From the NCBI GenBank assembly GCA_024138015.1, contig JAMXBB010000004.1, positions 12,463,941 through 12,527,940 of the forward strand: 64,000 nt of DNA, written 5' to 3'. The translations under genes and the position numbers were made by a program. Position 1 is the stretch's first letter, and every line of letters begins with the position of its first letter. Positions 24,261 through 36,220 of this stretch are shown piece by piece. The notes below the pieces were generated by a model. The model saw only the letters and a program-made list of their open reading frames with translations, was not told where the DNA came from and made no database searches. Source of the DNA: Lumnitzera littorea (lineage: Eukaryota; Streptophyta; Magnoliopsida; Myrtales; Combretaceae).

Positions 24261-27200
24261 TGTCATGACCCTAAGGGAAGCTTAGTAGAGTTGCCTAAAA
24301 TTTTCATATTACGTATGCACCCATAATACAAAAATCGTCTTGTTAGTCAGAGATTGCAAGACTTTAAGTAATTAGTAACTAAGGTTTTCGATTTTTAATT
24401 TAATTAACTTATTATAATATATAAGTGATTATGGATATCTGATATTCTACAGTCCATCAAAACTGTAGAAAATTGCTATCCCCTACCAAATGCTAAGACA
24501 AGATAAAACAACTTACTAATTTATAAGAAATACTACATAATCCTATCATATGAATATACTCTACATAAATTGTTTCTATACCACTCTATACTTTTTAATC
24601 AACTCTAACATTGCTAAACCTATCTCTAGTTTGTAATCTGCTCTCAAGCTTATCCCAATCCCTACTTATAAGATACTTGCAAAAGAAATTATAGGAGAAC
24701 GAGTAAACCATGGCTCAGTGACTTCGTTCCTCACTACTACATCTCATGCAAGTTATTAATCATTATTAACACCTATGCAAGCTATCTACATACGAAATGA
24801 ATGCAAGCGCAATGAATGCAAGCAACACATCCATAAGAGTCCAAAACTATGGAAGATGTAGAGTTATTTCGTTTATACGTCGATTTTTCCTCCGTACTTA
24901 TTTGCATAGAGCGCCTCTCCTTAACTGCATGAGGTTGCCTAAGGGCACCGTCTCACCAAACATTACTTGACTATTACCTTAATCCGAGAATCATCAATCA
25001 ATATAGGTAGACTCCAGCTAAAGCCACCCACCAAACATATCAAAGGCCCTTTGAGTACAAATAGCGAGTTCATCTCGCTATCAACAAATATCCAAGGCCT
25101 TACAGGCACAAATATGCAAATCTTCTTGCAAAAAATTGAAAATACCATGTTAGCTTTACCTTAACAATGAAAATATCATTTATGGGTTTTACGAGCCTTT
25201 TTAGAAATCATTTAAAAGTATAATTAAGATAGGAAAAATGTTTACCAAAACACTTTTCTTAAAAATTTGCAAAGATAACACTCTTCATCAACGTACCAAT
25301 TGGATCATAGACATGCAACAAATATAATTAGTTTCTTTAGTCGAATAGTTATATTTACCAATTTAAGAAAGTGATCACACGAATGATAGCACACAAAGTA
25401 ATCAGTCATTCAACAAATAATCAATATCAATCAACAAGTAGCATATAAATAACAAACAATAAGTAGATAGCAGGTCACAAGAACTCCCTCATTTAGGTTA
25501 ATGCTCACTTTCTCGGCCTTTGAGATTTCCAGGTCTCGATAATTGAGTATCTAAAGGATAATAAAAGCTTATTAGTTTCTTGAAAAACTAGGTTCCCCAT
25601 TTAACTTTATATATTTTTTACTATTTTCTTAGTTTCTTACTATAACCTAAGTATAGTATAGTTTAATTTAAATTTTTTACTCGGTTTATTTTAAATTTTC
25701 AATTACATATAACTTTTTCAGCTTAAGTTTGATTTTTATGAACTTTTAGTCTGTTTTTATCATTTTCAGATGTACTTTCTAATAGCGGAGTCCGTTTTAG
25801 ATGCTATAACCCACCTTTTCTATTATGCTGTAAAAATGTTATAAATTTTATTATTTTAACTTAAGTAATTATAAAATATTACTTTAAACCTTTCTTTACA
25901 TATTTATGGTTTAATAAATATTTAAATTTTATATTTTGTAATTTTCTTAGTTTTAAGTCTATTTTACGATAATTTACTTATTTTGCTAATTTTTAGATTT
26001 AAGACTCATTTAATTCATTTTTACTACCTTATAAATTTTCTAATTAATAGATTCCTTTATTATTATTTTTAATTACGAATTTAATTAATTGCTAACATAG
26101 TAGCATAAGAAGATGCCACATGTCTCTCTTTCTTTTTTTTTCAATCTTTTTCTTATTTTATATTTTTACATAACTTTTATATAATAATATTTATTATTGT
26201 ATTTTACTAAATTTTACAAATCGGTTATTTTATATTTCTTTAAGGGTTATGGTATATGTAATCATATTTACTACTTTACTTTATTCATTAAATTAATATT
26301 ATAGTATATTAAATATGTAGTATTTAAGTATACCCATATTTCTATATATATGTACTATACTATTCATATACGTATAATATACTTATGTACTATAATCATA
26401 CGATCCTAAATGTACTACATATGCTATACGTATGTACATGTATTTTTATATTTTATACATATATACATATATGGTCATATTTACATATATATATATATAT
26501 ATATACTATGAAAATACATAATGGAAAAACTATTGTATACACACACAAATATATATACATAAATACCGAACATATACTATGCTATATTAGTATTTTTATA
26601 CTTTATACATACATAAATAAATATATATATTTTTCGGTCACTTATTTGTACATATACCTATATAATAAAAATATTGAATATACATATAATATACACACCT
26701 ACATATATATATGTGTACATACATATACACAATTTCTTTATATTAACTATTTATAGGATCAATTATGACATGTATGTGCATATGAATATTCTAAGTATTT
26801 ACACACTTATGAGTATGTGTACATACCATATACTCTTATGTACATATTATTAAATACCATTCATATACATAAATAAATAAACATGAATATACATATACTT
26901 CTCTATTTACTATACATATGTATTATTTAGTAAATAGGATATATGTGCATACACATGTATTTCCAGTCCCATATTATACATATACATATACATATACTAA
27001 GAATACCTAATATACACACTATATACACATATATATATTTACATATATTTTTACAACATATACATAAATAACAAAAGTATATGTCTAGTAGTAAAATAAA
27101 TACCTTGAAAATACTACTTGATTAATTCTTTTGGTGTCTTGAATATTTAATCCAAAGATCCTTCTTCTTTTTCTTCTTTACTTGATTTACTTAATGATTT

Positions 27201-28056
27201 TTTAAAACCAAAAGGAACAAAAAGGAAAAGAAACAGTAGCTTCATGATTTAGGGAATGAGAGAGGTGTATGGGATGCTGGAAAAAAGAAAAAAAAAAATC
27301 ACGTGTGTGTGTGTGTTTGTTCAGCTAATGAAAATAGAAGAAATAGAAAATGAGGAGTTCACCGTGATTAGTAGAAAAAGAAAGGAAAAATCAATAGAAA
27401 TTTAATATGATTTGACTCCTTCTTATCTCTTCTTGTTTTACACATGTTAAAAAAAAAATCAACCACATAAATATCAACCTAGATGGTTCCATCTTTGTAG
27501 CGTGGAAGGAGGGAGAAATAGGGAAATAAAAGAAAAAGAAAAGGAAAAGAAGAAAAGTAGAAAAAGGAAAAAGGAACATAAATTAATAAGCTTTTCTAAA
27601 TAAAAAAAATTGATAAATTTAGTAATTATAATAAGATTGAAATTTTTATAAAATTTATTAATTAAATTGTTACCCGTTATCTTTATAATATTTAAGAGTT
27701 ATCCCATCACGTTTGTTAATAATTTTATGCGATTACGCGTATTGGTCAATAATCATATTCTATTAGGTTTTTAATATTTTTAGGATATAATTATTCATTT
27801 TATAATCTTTAGTTTATAGTTTTAGAGTTTTTATCTAGTTCAAATTCAATTTCGTATACTTACACGTACATTAAGTTTAGGGTTTTTGTCCGTGATTTAA
27901 GTTTCGAGCAAAATTTTAGGGTTTTTATCCTTCGTATTATTTTCAAGTTTAAAATTTTAATTAATTTTAAATTTATCAACTCTATTGAGTTAGGATAATT
28001 ACCTATAATATTTAAATCGATTAGTTACTTAAAACATTGAATTTACGAGATTAATA
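24261..28056 (+). mobile_element. Solo LTR C3 (LTR-L family, C-type), 3796 bp
   Basis: It begins TGTCATGACCCTAAGGG and ends GAGATTAATA, a decayed form of the usual GAGATTTACA. It is flanked by perfect GAACT duplications at 24256-24260 and 28057-28061. It is nested in inverted copy D1, whose sequence continues on both sides. The 5' module matches C2 throughout 24261-25560, and the common 3' half follows, with a TA-rich block at about 26230-27110 and a purine tract near 27510-27580. There is no gag-pol. Confidence 0.85.
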
Positions 28057-28061
28057 GAACT

Positions 28062-29344
28062 ATTGTGACCATCAATAGACTCAATGACCAAATGAGTACT
28101 CCCGATGACTCTATACTTATTTTGTACTTATAATTAGTACACCTAAAGTAAATATTAGTAACTTGATATATGAGAGTTCGGGTTATGCATGCGCTTGAAT
28201 ATTGGTTGTGTGTTGTGTAAAATATTGTAAAACATAATAATTGAATCATTAGCTGCTTGATTTATTACTGCATAATTGAATGGTTTGTTGATATTGGTTG
28301 ATTACCTCATAAATTGACGTAATTTTATTTGACTTAACTAAAATTAAATAGATCATACATATGCACGAACATTACATATAATGTTCTGGCTGTGACTTCA
28401 TGCGATTGGTAATAAAGAGTCTTAGAGGAATAGATTTCTACATAATTTGATTAGTACAGTGCAAGAACATTGGAACAACAAGAACCTACTCTTGGTTCGT
28501 TGGTTTACTTGATGCTGAAGATGCTAATCATAGGTGATTGGGATCGTGTCTAGAGACTACTGCTGTAGAGTGTGTGTATGGACTATGGGGGCTACCTCAT
28601 TGCTAGATCTGGAAATTTGTATACTACGAACTGTTGGAAATAGGAACTTGTTTCGTGAATAGAAAATTTCTATATATATTTATATATAGTTAAAAACCTC
28701 AGGTACTAGAGCTCGGTTGTGATTAGTGTCAATGTATCTCTAACCCTTACTTCGGAGGACATTAAATCCAATAATGTATACAGTATCGGTCAACTACATA
28801 TATGTTGTTTGACATACTGTTTGTTTATGCATTTATATGTTTAATAATAAATTATTTGATAACCTACTTGCTGGTATAGTATGAAGGATAACTTAATAAG
28901 CTCTTATAGCTTACTTCCCAATTTTGTAGGTTGATAGATAATCAAGCATAGGTTAAGGGTCAAGCGTTGAGTGTAAGTATTAAGATGTTTTAGAAGCTAG
29001 AATTAGGGAGATTGTTTAGTTCATTTAAAACTTTGAATGTAAACACCATTTATATATTTAGATTTCATAACTTTAATAAGTTTAAAATTTAAGTCTTTGC
29101 TATTTGATCTTATCATTTGGTAGGGGATATTGATTCTTTACAGTTTTGAGGTACTATGAATTATTAGAAGTTTTTGGTTATTTATATAATACGATAAGTT
29201 TATAAATTAAAAATTTGAAACCCTAAGAATTAACTAATTAGAGTTTTGTAATTTCTGATTTGCAAAACGGTTTTCGTATTATGAGTATATATATAATATG
29301 AAAATTTTAGACAATCCTACTAAGCCTCTCTTAGGATAATGACA
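28062..29344 (-). mobile_element. Solo LTR D1 (inverted), right piece with 5' terminus
   Basis: On the minus strand the terminus at 29344 reads TGTCATTATCCTAAGAG, a C-like start, and the first roughly 280 bp follow the C module. Further in (28700-28940) it switches to words of the B module, such as TCCGAAGTAAGGGTTAGAG. The copy is therefore a 5' mosaic, like D2. Confidence 0.8.
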
Positions 29345-29349
29345 AACAT

Positions 29350-30750
29350 CACATTTAATTGAAGAGCAATCCAGAGTAAATCAAATCAAATATACAAAAA
29401 AGTTTTAATTTGCTTTCTTTCTTTTTTTTGGTTTTTCATTAGCCAATAAGTGGCTATTTCAAGTACCATGGGTTTCCATTGAAGATTACAAACATTCTTT
29501 TTCTTTTCTTTTTTTCTTTTTTCTCTACCAACATTAAAGTTTATAAAGTAGTACTGCAATGTCCTCCCCCTAACATAATATAGTTCCATAGTGATTATTA
29601 TCTAATAAAAAGAGGCTTTGGACATCTACTCCCTAAGTAATCAATAGAATGCATATTATCATTTCTAGGATACTGAACTTCATCCTCCTTTCAACTATTG
29701 AAAGAGTATAGTCTATAACCACATTAAATTAGAGAAAGTCAATAACTGAAATGTCAAGGTTCCTGCTCCATCATAAATGATCGTGATATTTCCAATAACA
29801 AAAAGTAAAACTAGCACCATGAATAGATGAATGCTTTAATAATGCTATAGAAACACCATGAAAAACTTCGGTGATTTTTGCTGTATATAGTAGTCACTCT
29901 ACTTTCCTACTAGTGGATAAATCGATAAACTTCAGTGAAATTCACTAGTCTACAAATTAAACAAACTCATTTAAGTTAAAGGGGTATTCCATCAAACATT
30001 TACCATGCATTTCCATCTTAGCTAAGCTAATTACCCCAACTATTCTCAATACAATTGAAAGCTTAATTTTGAGAAACCATAATATCACATCAACCAAAAT
30101 GCCTCAAATTTAAATTAAGATCAAATGCAATAAAGAAGCATCCTCTTTAAGAAATTCCCTAATTACTGAACATTAAGCAACTTGACCCTTGTAAGCTTTG
30201 TAATCAGCCTAATTATGCTAACTACTAAGAATAAACATGAAATCAAGCAAGGGATATAAAGCTAAATAAAATCAGAACCCCCAAATCAAAATCCAACTGT
30301 ACGTTATTTGTCTCATATCTTCCTTGTTGACCGGTAGAGATCTAATTGGTGTATAGAATAAAAATACAACGAAAGATTGATAAATTTATTCTCTAATTCA
30401 TCAAATTTACAGTCAATTTGATATATTCTTGCAAAAACACAACGTATGGTGTGCTGAGAGCGACATAGCTACCTTTATTCAGTTGAGAATGCAGACATGG
30501 CTCAACAATGGCATCATCGTGAAGACATGATAGTAAAGAACATGTTCCTTAGGTGTGTTAAAAGAAGATGATAATGGTGTTTGATTGGGGCTAGGTTTTG
30601 TTTAAATTGAAATATAATGGGAAGAAGGATTTGAGAGTGCTGTGAGAGGGAAAGGGGTGGAAGGAGGCTTTCTATAGAAAAATAATGAATCCAATTCTAT
30701 CGTAGTGTCAGGTAAAATGAGGTTGTGAGCAGCAGGGGTAGGGAAAAAAA
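29350..30750. other. Non-LTR host sequence without a supported gene
   Basis: It includes a CTTT-rich stretch at about 29410-29525 and otherwise looks like unique sequence. The longest minus-strand frames are short and show no family signature. Confidence 0.4.
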
Positions 30751-30754
30751 TCGT

Positions 30755-30848
30755 AAACCATGAGTCAAACCATGAATCAAACAAAAAATTCATTTTATTG
30801 TAAACTGTTTGGTTTACAGTTCGGTTTGTAAATTTTTCGAATTTAATT
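30755..30848 (+). repeat. Possible MITE arm interrupted by D2 (left part)
   Basis: AAACCATGAGTCAAACC here is mirrored by an inverted AAACCATGAACTGCAC near 35256-35275, on the far side of D2. Both arms carry GGTTTGG/CGGTTTG-like words. The combined element would be about 770 bp without D2. Terminal similarity is short and no target duplication was established. Confidence 0.25.
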
Positions 30849-33800
30849 TATTATGACTCTAAAGGGAGTCTAGTAGAATCGCCTAAAATTTTCATAATAT
30901 ATGTGCAGTCGTAATACGAAAACCATTTTGCAAGTCAGAGAATTGCAAAACTCTAATTAGTTAATCTCTAGGATTTCACATTTTTAATTTATAAACTTAT
31001 CTTATTATATAAATAACTAAAGGCATCCAATAATCTACAGTTCCAAGAATCGGTATCCTTTAGCAAACGATAAGATTAGGTAGTAAAGATCTAAATCTTA
31101 AACTTAGAGAAGTTATAAAATATAAATATAGTATCAATAATTATATGTAATAATTCAAACCACTTATACAGTCTTCCTTCAGATTCTAACTTATATGCAT
31201 TTCAATGTTGGTATTCATTACTCAGCTCTTAACCCATGCCCGATTATCTAGTAACCTGCAAGAGAAGACTATTAGGGAGTAAGCTACAAGAGCTTAATGA
31301 GATCTTCCCTTAACCATACAATAAACAAATTATACAATAATTTAGTTCAATTAAATAAATGCATGAACAATCAGTATGCCATACAAATACATGTGAGTGA
31401 AGAGGTACTACATGCAACTCAAATTTAATACCTTCCGAAGTTAACGTTGAAGATACATCGGCATAGTTAGATGCAGGTATCATACTAAAACTTATATAAT
31501 AACGAAACTCTGCATTTCGTATACAAAATATAATGGTATATCCATTTTTAATTTTAGTCAAAATCGAGTTCTACGTATGATTGTGAGTAGGTTTATGTAG
31601 CCCTCACTCATCCCTAAACGGAGGCCTTTGGATTGGACCTTTAGTTAGGCGGTTTGCGCCTCCAATGTCTAGTGATCCCACGGGCTAGGGTAAAGTCATA
31701 TCGCACATATGCACCATACGAAATACTATAATATCAAATAATCAACCTACATATAGCCTCTCACTACCCCTGTGTGATGTGATGACTTGAATTAGTTATG
31801 CAGTACATGATTATGTATGTTTCGATTTGGTTCTTTTAAGTTGGATAATGTTAGGTCTTATTATTTAGTAATCAACCAAGTCACAAACAAATCGGTTTCT
31901 ATCGAATTTATTATGCAACAACCAATACGTTATTATACTTTAAAGTAAATTCACAATCAATAAACAGTATCATATACAAGTACAACCTAACCCCACTCAA
32001 CATTCAATTATTAATAAAAATTTATATTCACTAATTACAAATATAAGCAAGTATGGAATCATTAGGAAAAAGTCACTCTACCATGATTAACTTAAGGGTC
32101 ATAGTAGTTTAATGGCAAATCAAGGTTAAAGTTGTGATCACTTGATAACAAGAAATATAGAAAGTACTAAGTTTAGGCATTAAAACTAAACTAATATGGT
32201 AATTCATATTGTTTACTTAATTTAGCTATTGATTTGTGTAAAGTTCTTGATTCAAGCTTTTTATTGAATCGCGTATAACTTTTTTGATTTAACTCAGATT
32301 TTTATGAACTTATAGTCCATTTCAATCGTTTTTTAGCATACTTTCTCATAATTAGGTTCATTTTGGATATTATAACTCGCAGTTTTGACTGTGATATAAA
32401 AATATCACAAAGTTCATTATTTTAACTTAAAAATCTATAAAATATCAATTTAATCTTTTCTTAGTATAATTACGATTTAATAATTATTTAAATCGTATGG
32501 TTAGTAATTTTCTTATTTTGAGTATAATTTGCTATAATTACTTATTTTTGAGATTTTAGAATTATTAATTCAAATTTTTATAGTTTATAATTTTTCTAAT
32601 TAATTAATTATTTATTATTATTAATAATTACGAAAATTAATTAATTTATAATAAATGGTGACATGGAAGCATATGGAAGTGCTACATGTCACTTTGTACT
32701 TTTTCCTATATTTTCTTATTATTTTGATTTTATGGTATATACATATATTAATATTTAGTATTATATTTTACTAAAATTTTTAAATTAATTATTTATTATA
32801 ATTCTTCCTAAAGTTACAGTATATTCATATATATATACACATTTATTAAATTACTTTATTTATTAATAATATTATTATAGTATATTATATATGTACTATT
32901 TAAATATACTTGTATTTCTACATATATGATACTATTCATATATGTATATTTATAAGTATAATATACTTATGTATTAAATTATCTTAATCTTAAATATATT
33001 TTATATGCTATATGTATGAGTATAATATACACGTAACTATACTCTATGTACATATGTACATCTACTGTTATATTGCATATTTATATATATACTAAAATAT
33101 GTAATACAAGTAATATCATACATAAATACATGTATATACCATCATGTCTAGCTTACATGTATACATACAAAATTGTATAAAAATAAAATACAAAGTATGT
33201 ATACATATATTTACTATTTACGTATACATATATATACCTCATATCGTAAAAATAATAGGTACATATATATACATAATCATGCATATGTAAATAAATAAAT
33301 AAATAAAATACTAAATATATATATGTATATAAAGGAAATACCTAGTACATATACATTTGCTATACGTGTATACATATATATACTATATAATAAAATACTA
33401 AATAAAAATATATATATACACATATGCATAAATATGTACATAAATACATGTGTAGGAAAATACATTCTATATGTATTATTATTTGTACATACATACATAT
33501 ACCGTATATTAGATATAATATATATGCCCACGCCTACATACATACATATATATATATACATAAATAAAGAAAATACATAATACATACATATATATATATA
33601 TATATCTATTCAAGCATACATATATGTACATGTAAATAAATAAATAAAATATTAGTATACATATATATAGTATAGAATACATATATGTACAAAATAAATA
33701 AATAAATCTACCTAAATCCTTAGCAACTTAAATCAAATAAAGTGATAGGATCCTTTTGTTTTTCCTCTTCTTCTTCTTAATTCAATTCTTAATGTATGTG

Positions 33801-34593
33801 TTTGTTTGTGTTTTGCTTGGTTTCTTTTCTCTTCTTTTTTCTTCTTTTCTTCTAGACGTGTAGCAATTGTCTAGATGTAGAGTTCAATTTCCAACAAATA
33901 AAGGAGCAATTGTAGATAAGAGAGAAGGAAATAAATCTAGGATAGATTGGATAGTTAATGAGATAAGACAACATAATTATTTCTTTTATTTTTGTCTCCT
34001 CAATTGAACAACACCTGGAATGAAACAATCCTACTAGATTTGTATCTAAAAATCAACGTGGAAGAAAAAGGAAGAATAAGACAAGGAAAAAGGAAAAGAA
34101 AAATAAAAATATTTAATTTTTTCCAAACACAAAAATCACATATTTAGTGTTTATAAAATAATATTAAGATTTTATGCAAATTTATTAATTTTATGGTTAC
34201 CTGTTACATTTATAATATTTACAAGTTATCTTCCCATGTTCGTGAAAAGTTTTACGCGATTACATGATTTAATTGATAATCGTGATTAATTATGATTATA
34301 TTACTATTAGGTGATAGTTATTCGTTTTATAAGCTTAAAGTTATAGTTTTAGAGTTTTAGAGTTTTAGTCAAGTTCAGGTTCAATTTTGAGTATTTTCGC
34401 TTACATCGGATTTAGGGCTTTTTATATACGATTTAGGTTTCGATTAAAATTTTAGGGTTTTTATTACTTATAATATATTCAAATTTATAACTTAATAAAA
34501 TTTTTATATTGCTCGGCCTTATCAACTCCTAAAATTATTTACAATATTCGAGTTTAATCCTACACTCAAATGGTTAAATTCGCGGGGTTTACA
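30849..34593 (+). mobile_element. Solo LTR D2 (LTR-L family, mosaic 5' end), 3745 bp
   Basis: It is bounded by perfect TAATT duplications (30844-30848 and 34594-34598). It starts TATTATGACTCTAAAGG, where TG has decayed to TA, and ends GGGGTTTACA. The first roughly 280 bp follow the C module, 31190-32100 follow the B module, and the remainder is the common 3' half. The TA-rich block is at about 32810-33700, the CTT tract near 33760-33780, and the purine tract near 34060-34110. No coding internal region is attached. Confidence 0.85.
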
Positions 34594-34598
34594 TAATT

Positions 34599-36100
34599 AA
34601 AATCAATTCGTTTTAGTTTGAATCATTTATGTCAAATTTTTGCTAAATATTTTTATATCTAATAACATGTTTTCTTTTTCAATTGAACTTTCATATGTTT
34701 CTAATAAATTTCTAATATATTTATCATGTGTAATGATACTTAGTAAAAATTTGTATAAAATCTTAACAAACTTAACTAGATTGAACAAAAATAAAATACT
34801 CTATTCTAATGAATAAACAATGAGGAGGAGGAAGAAGATCTACCCATTAAAAAGCGATATGATGAAAACAAAAGAAACACATTAAAGATTGGAAAAGAAA
34901 TGAGAGACATGTAAAAAGCATTAAGATGATACCCTTGATTTGAAAACATTTTTAAAAAATGATAATTTAGAAAAGAAAAATTTCTAAATGTGAAATTTTA
35001 AATGGAACTCATCTAACTTAATTTTAATAATTTACCCAAAAATAAGACAAAAAAGAAGAAGATATAAAAATTTTGATAAAATCCATAAAAATTGATAAAA
35101 AAAAATATAAAAAATATGAAAACAATCATATTAAATTATTTTTATTTAATCAAACGGTTCAGTTCGATTCGAAACAATTTGATTGAGTTTATTTTTCCGA
35201 ACCAAACTACAAATAAAAAAAAAAAAAAACCATTTTTCCATTGGGTTTATAATTTGATGTGCAGTTCATGGTTTTCTTATCCAACACTACCCATCATAAC
35301 CCTTTCATATATATAAAAGAGAAAGAAAAAGAAAAAAGCACAAAACCCGATTGGGTAGTGCAATTAAATTGTGACTTGATTATGCTATCATGTTTTTATT
35401 TTCTTCTAAAAAGAATATGGATGGCTACCACAACCATGGCTAGATCAGATGGTGCACTTTTTGTAGATTGCAACCTACTTTTTATCTGATGGCCTAGCCA
35501 CTCTTGAACTTGCAATGTTAGATAATTTTTCTTTTAAATTTCTACAAGCACTTTTTTATTTTTTACTATTTTACTTAATTAACATACATAATTATAATAA
35601 ATTGGACCATGTTGAAATGAAATCGTTTCCATGAACTAGGTGATACAAAAGCCAACATTTTACTCGGTATTTATCTTGTTTTGGAGCAATTATCAAGCTA
35701 AAAAGAGACACTGTCCAATTCCATACACATTACGCCACTAGTTTTGACCCGTAGAAAGTTAAAGAGAATTCTTAATATGTAAACACCGATTCAAATGTTG
35801 TACTTGGAAATAAATAAACATAACATATAACAATTAACATCTTTGACCGTCAATTCGCAGATCACATATTTGTATGTTTCCGTAGGTTTAATGTTTAGTA
35901 AATCGAGCATAAGAAGACCGAGAAATAAGCAATTAAAAAACGATTACAAAGTCGAGTTTGCGCGTACTCTGAAATAATCAGAAAGGCAAATCCAGGTCGG
36001 GAGTAGTTGTAGAATGATTCTCTCATTATTATTCAACTAATAAACCAAATGAGACTTGGTGCTTTTCTTGCGTCAGCAAGCAACCAACCATCAATTTAGT
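34599..36100. other. Intergenic region upstream of the germin-like gene
   Basis: AT-rich and mostly unique. The first part may be the right arm of a MITE interrupted by D2 (to about 35275). Nearer the gene there is a W-box-like TTGACC at 35843-35848, and a TGACG core (as-1-like) read on the minus strand within CTTGCGTCAGCAAG at about 36068-36081. No gene is supported. Confidence 0.4.
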
Positions 36101-36114
36101 CTACATGGTTGCTT

Positions 36115-36124
36115 CTATAAATAG
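36115..36124 (+). promoter_or_regulatory. TATA box of the germin-like gene
   Basis: CTATAAATAG lies about 100 bp upstream of the ATG at 36221, a usual spacing for a plant core promoter with a short 5' UTR. The transcript would start near 36147-36155. Confidence 0.7.
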
Positions 36125-36220
36125 CTAATGGAACCTTGCAATACCTCACACAATTAGCAAAAGCACTTGAAGTTTAAGAGAGAGAGATATTAGTAGCAAA
36201 TCCACATATTGCCAAGCACA

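Noticed and set aside
36209..36220. Upstream in-frame TTG as start of the germin-like gene
   Set aside because: Plant translation would use the ATG at 36221, which starts directly with the signal peptide.
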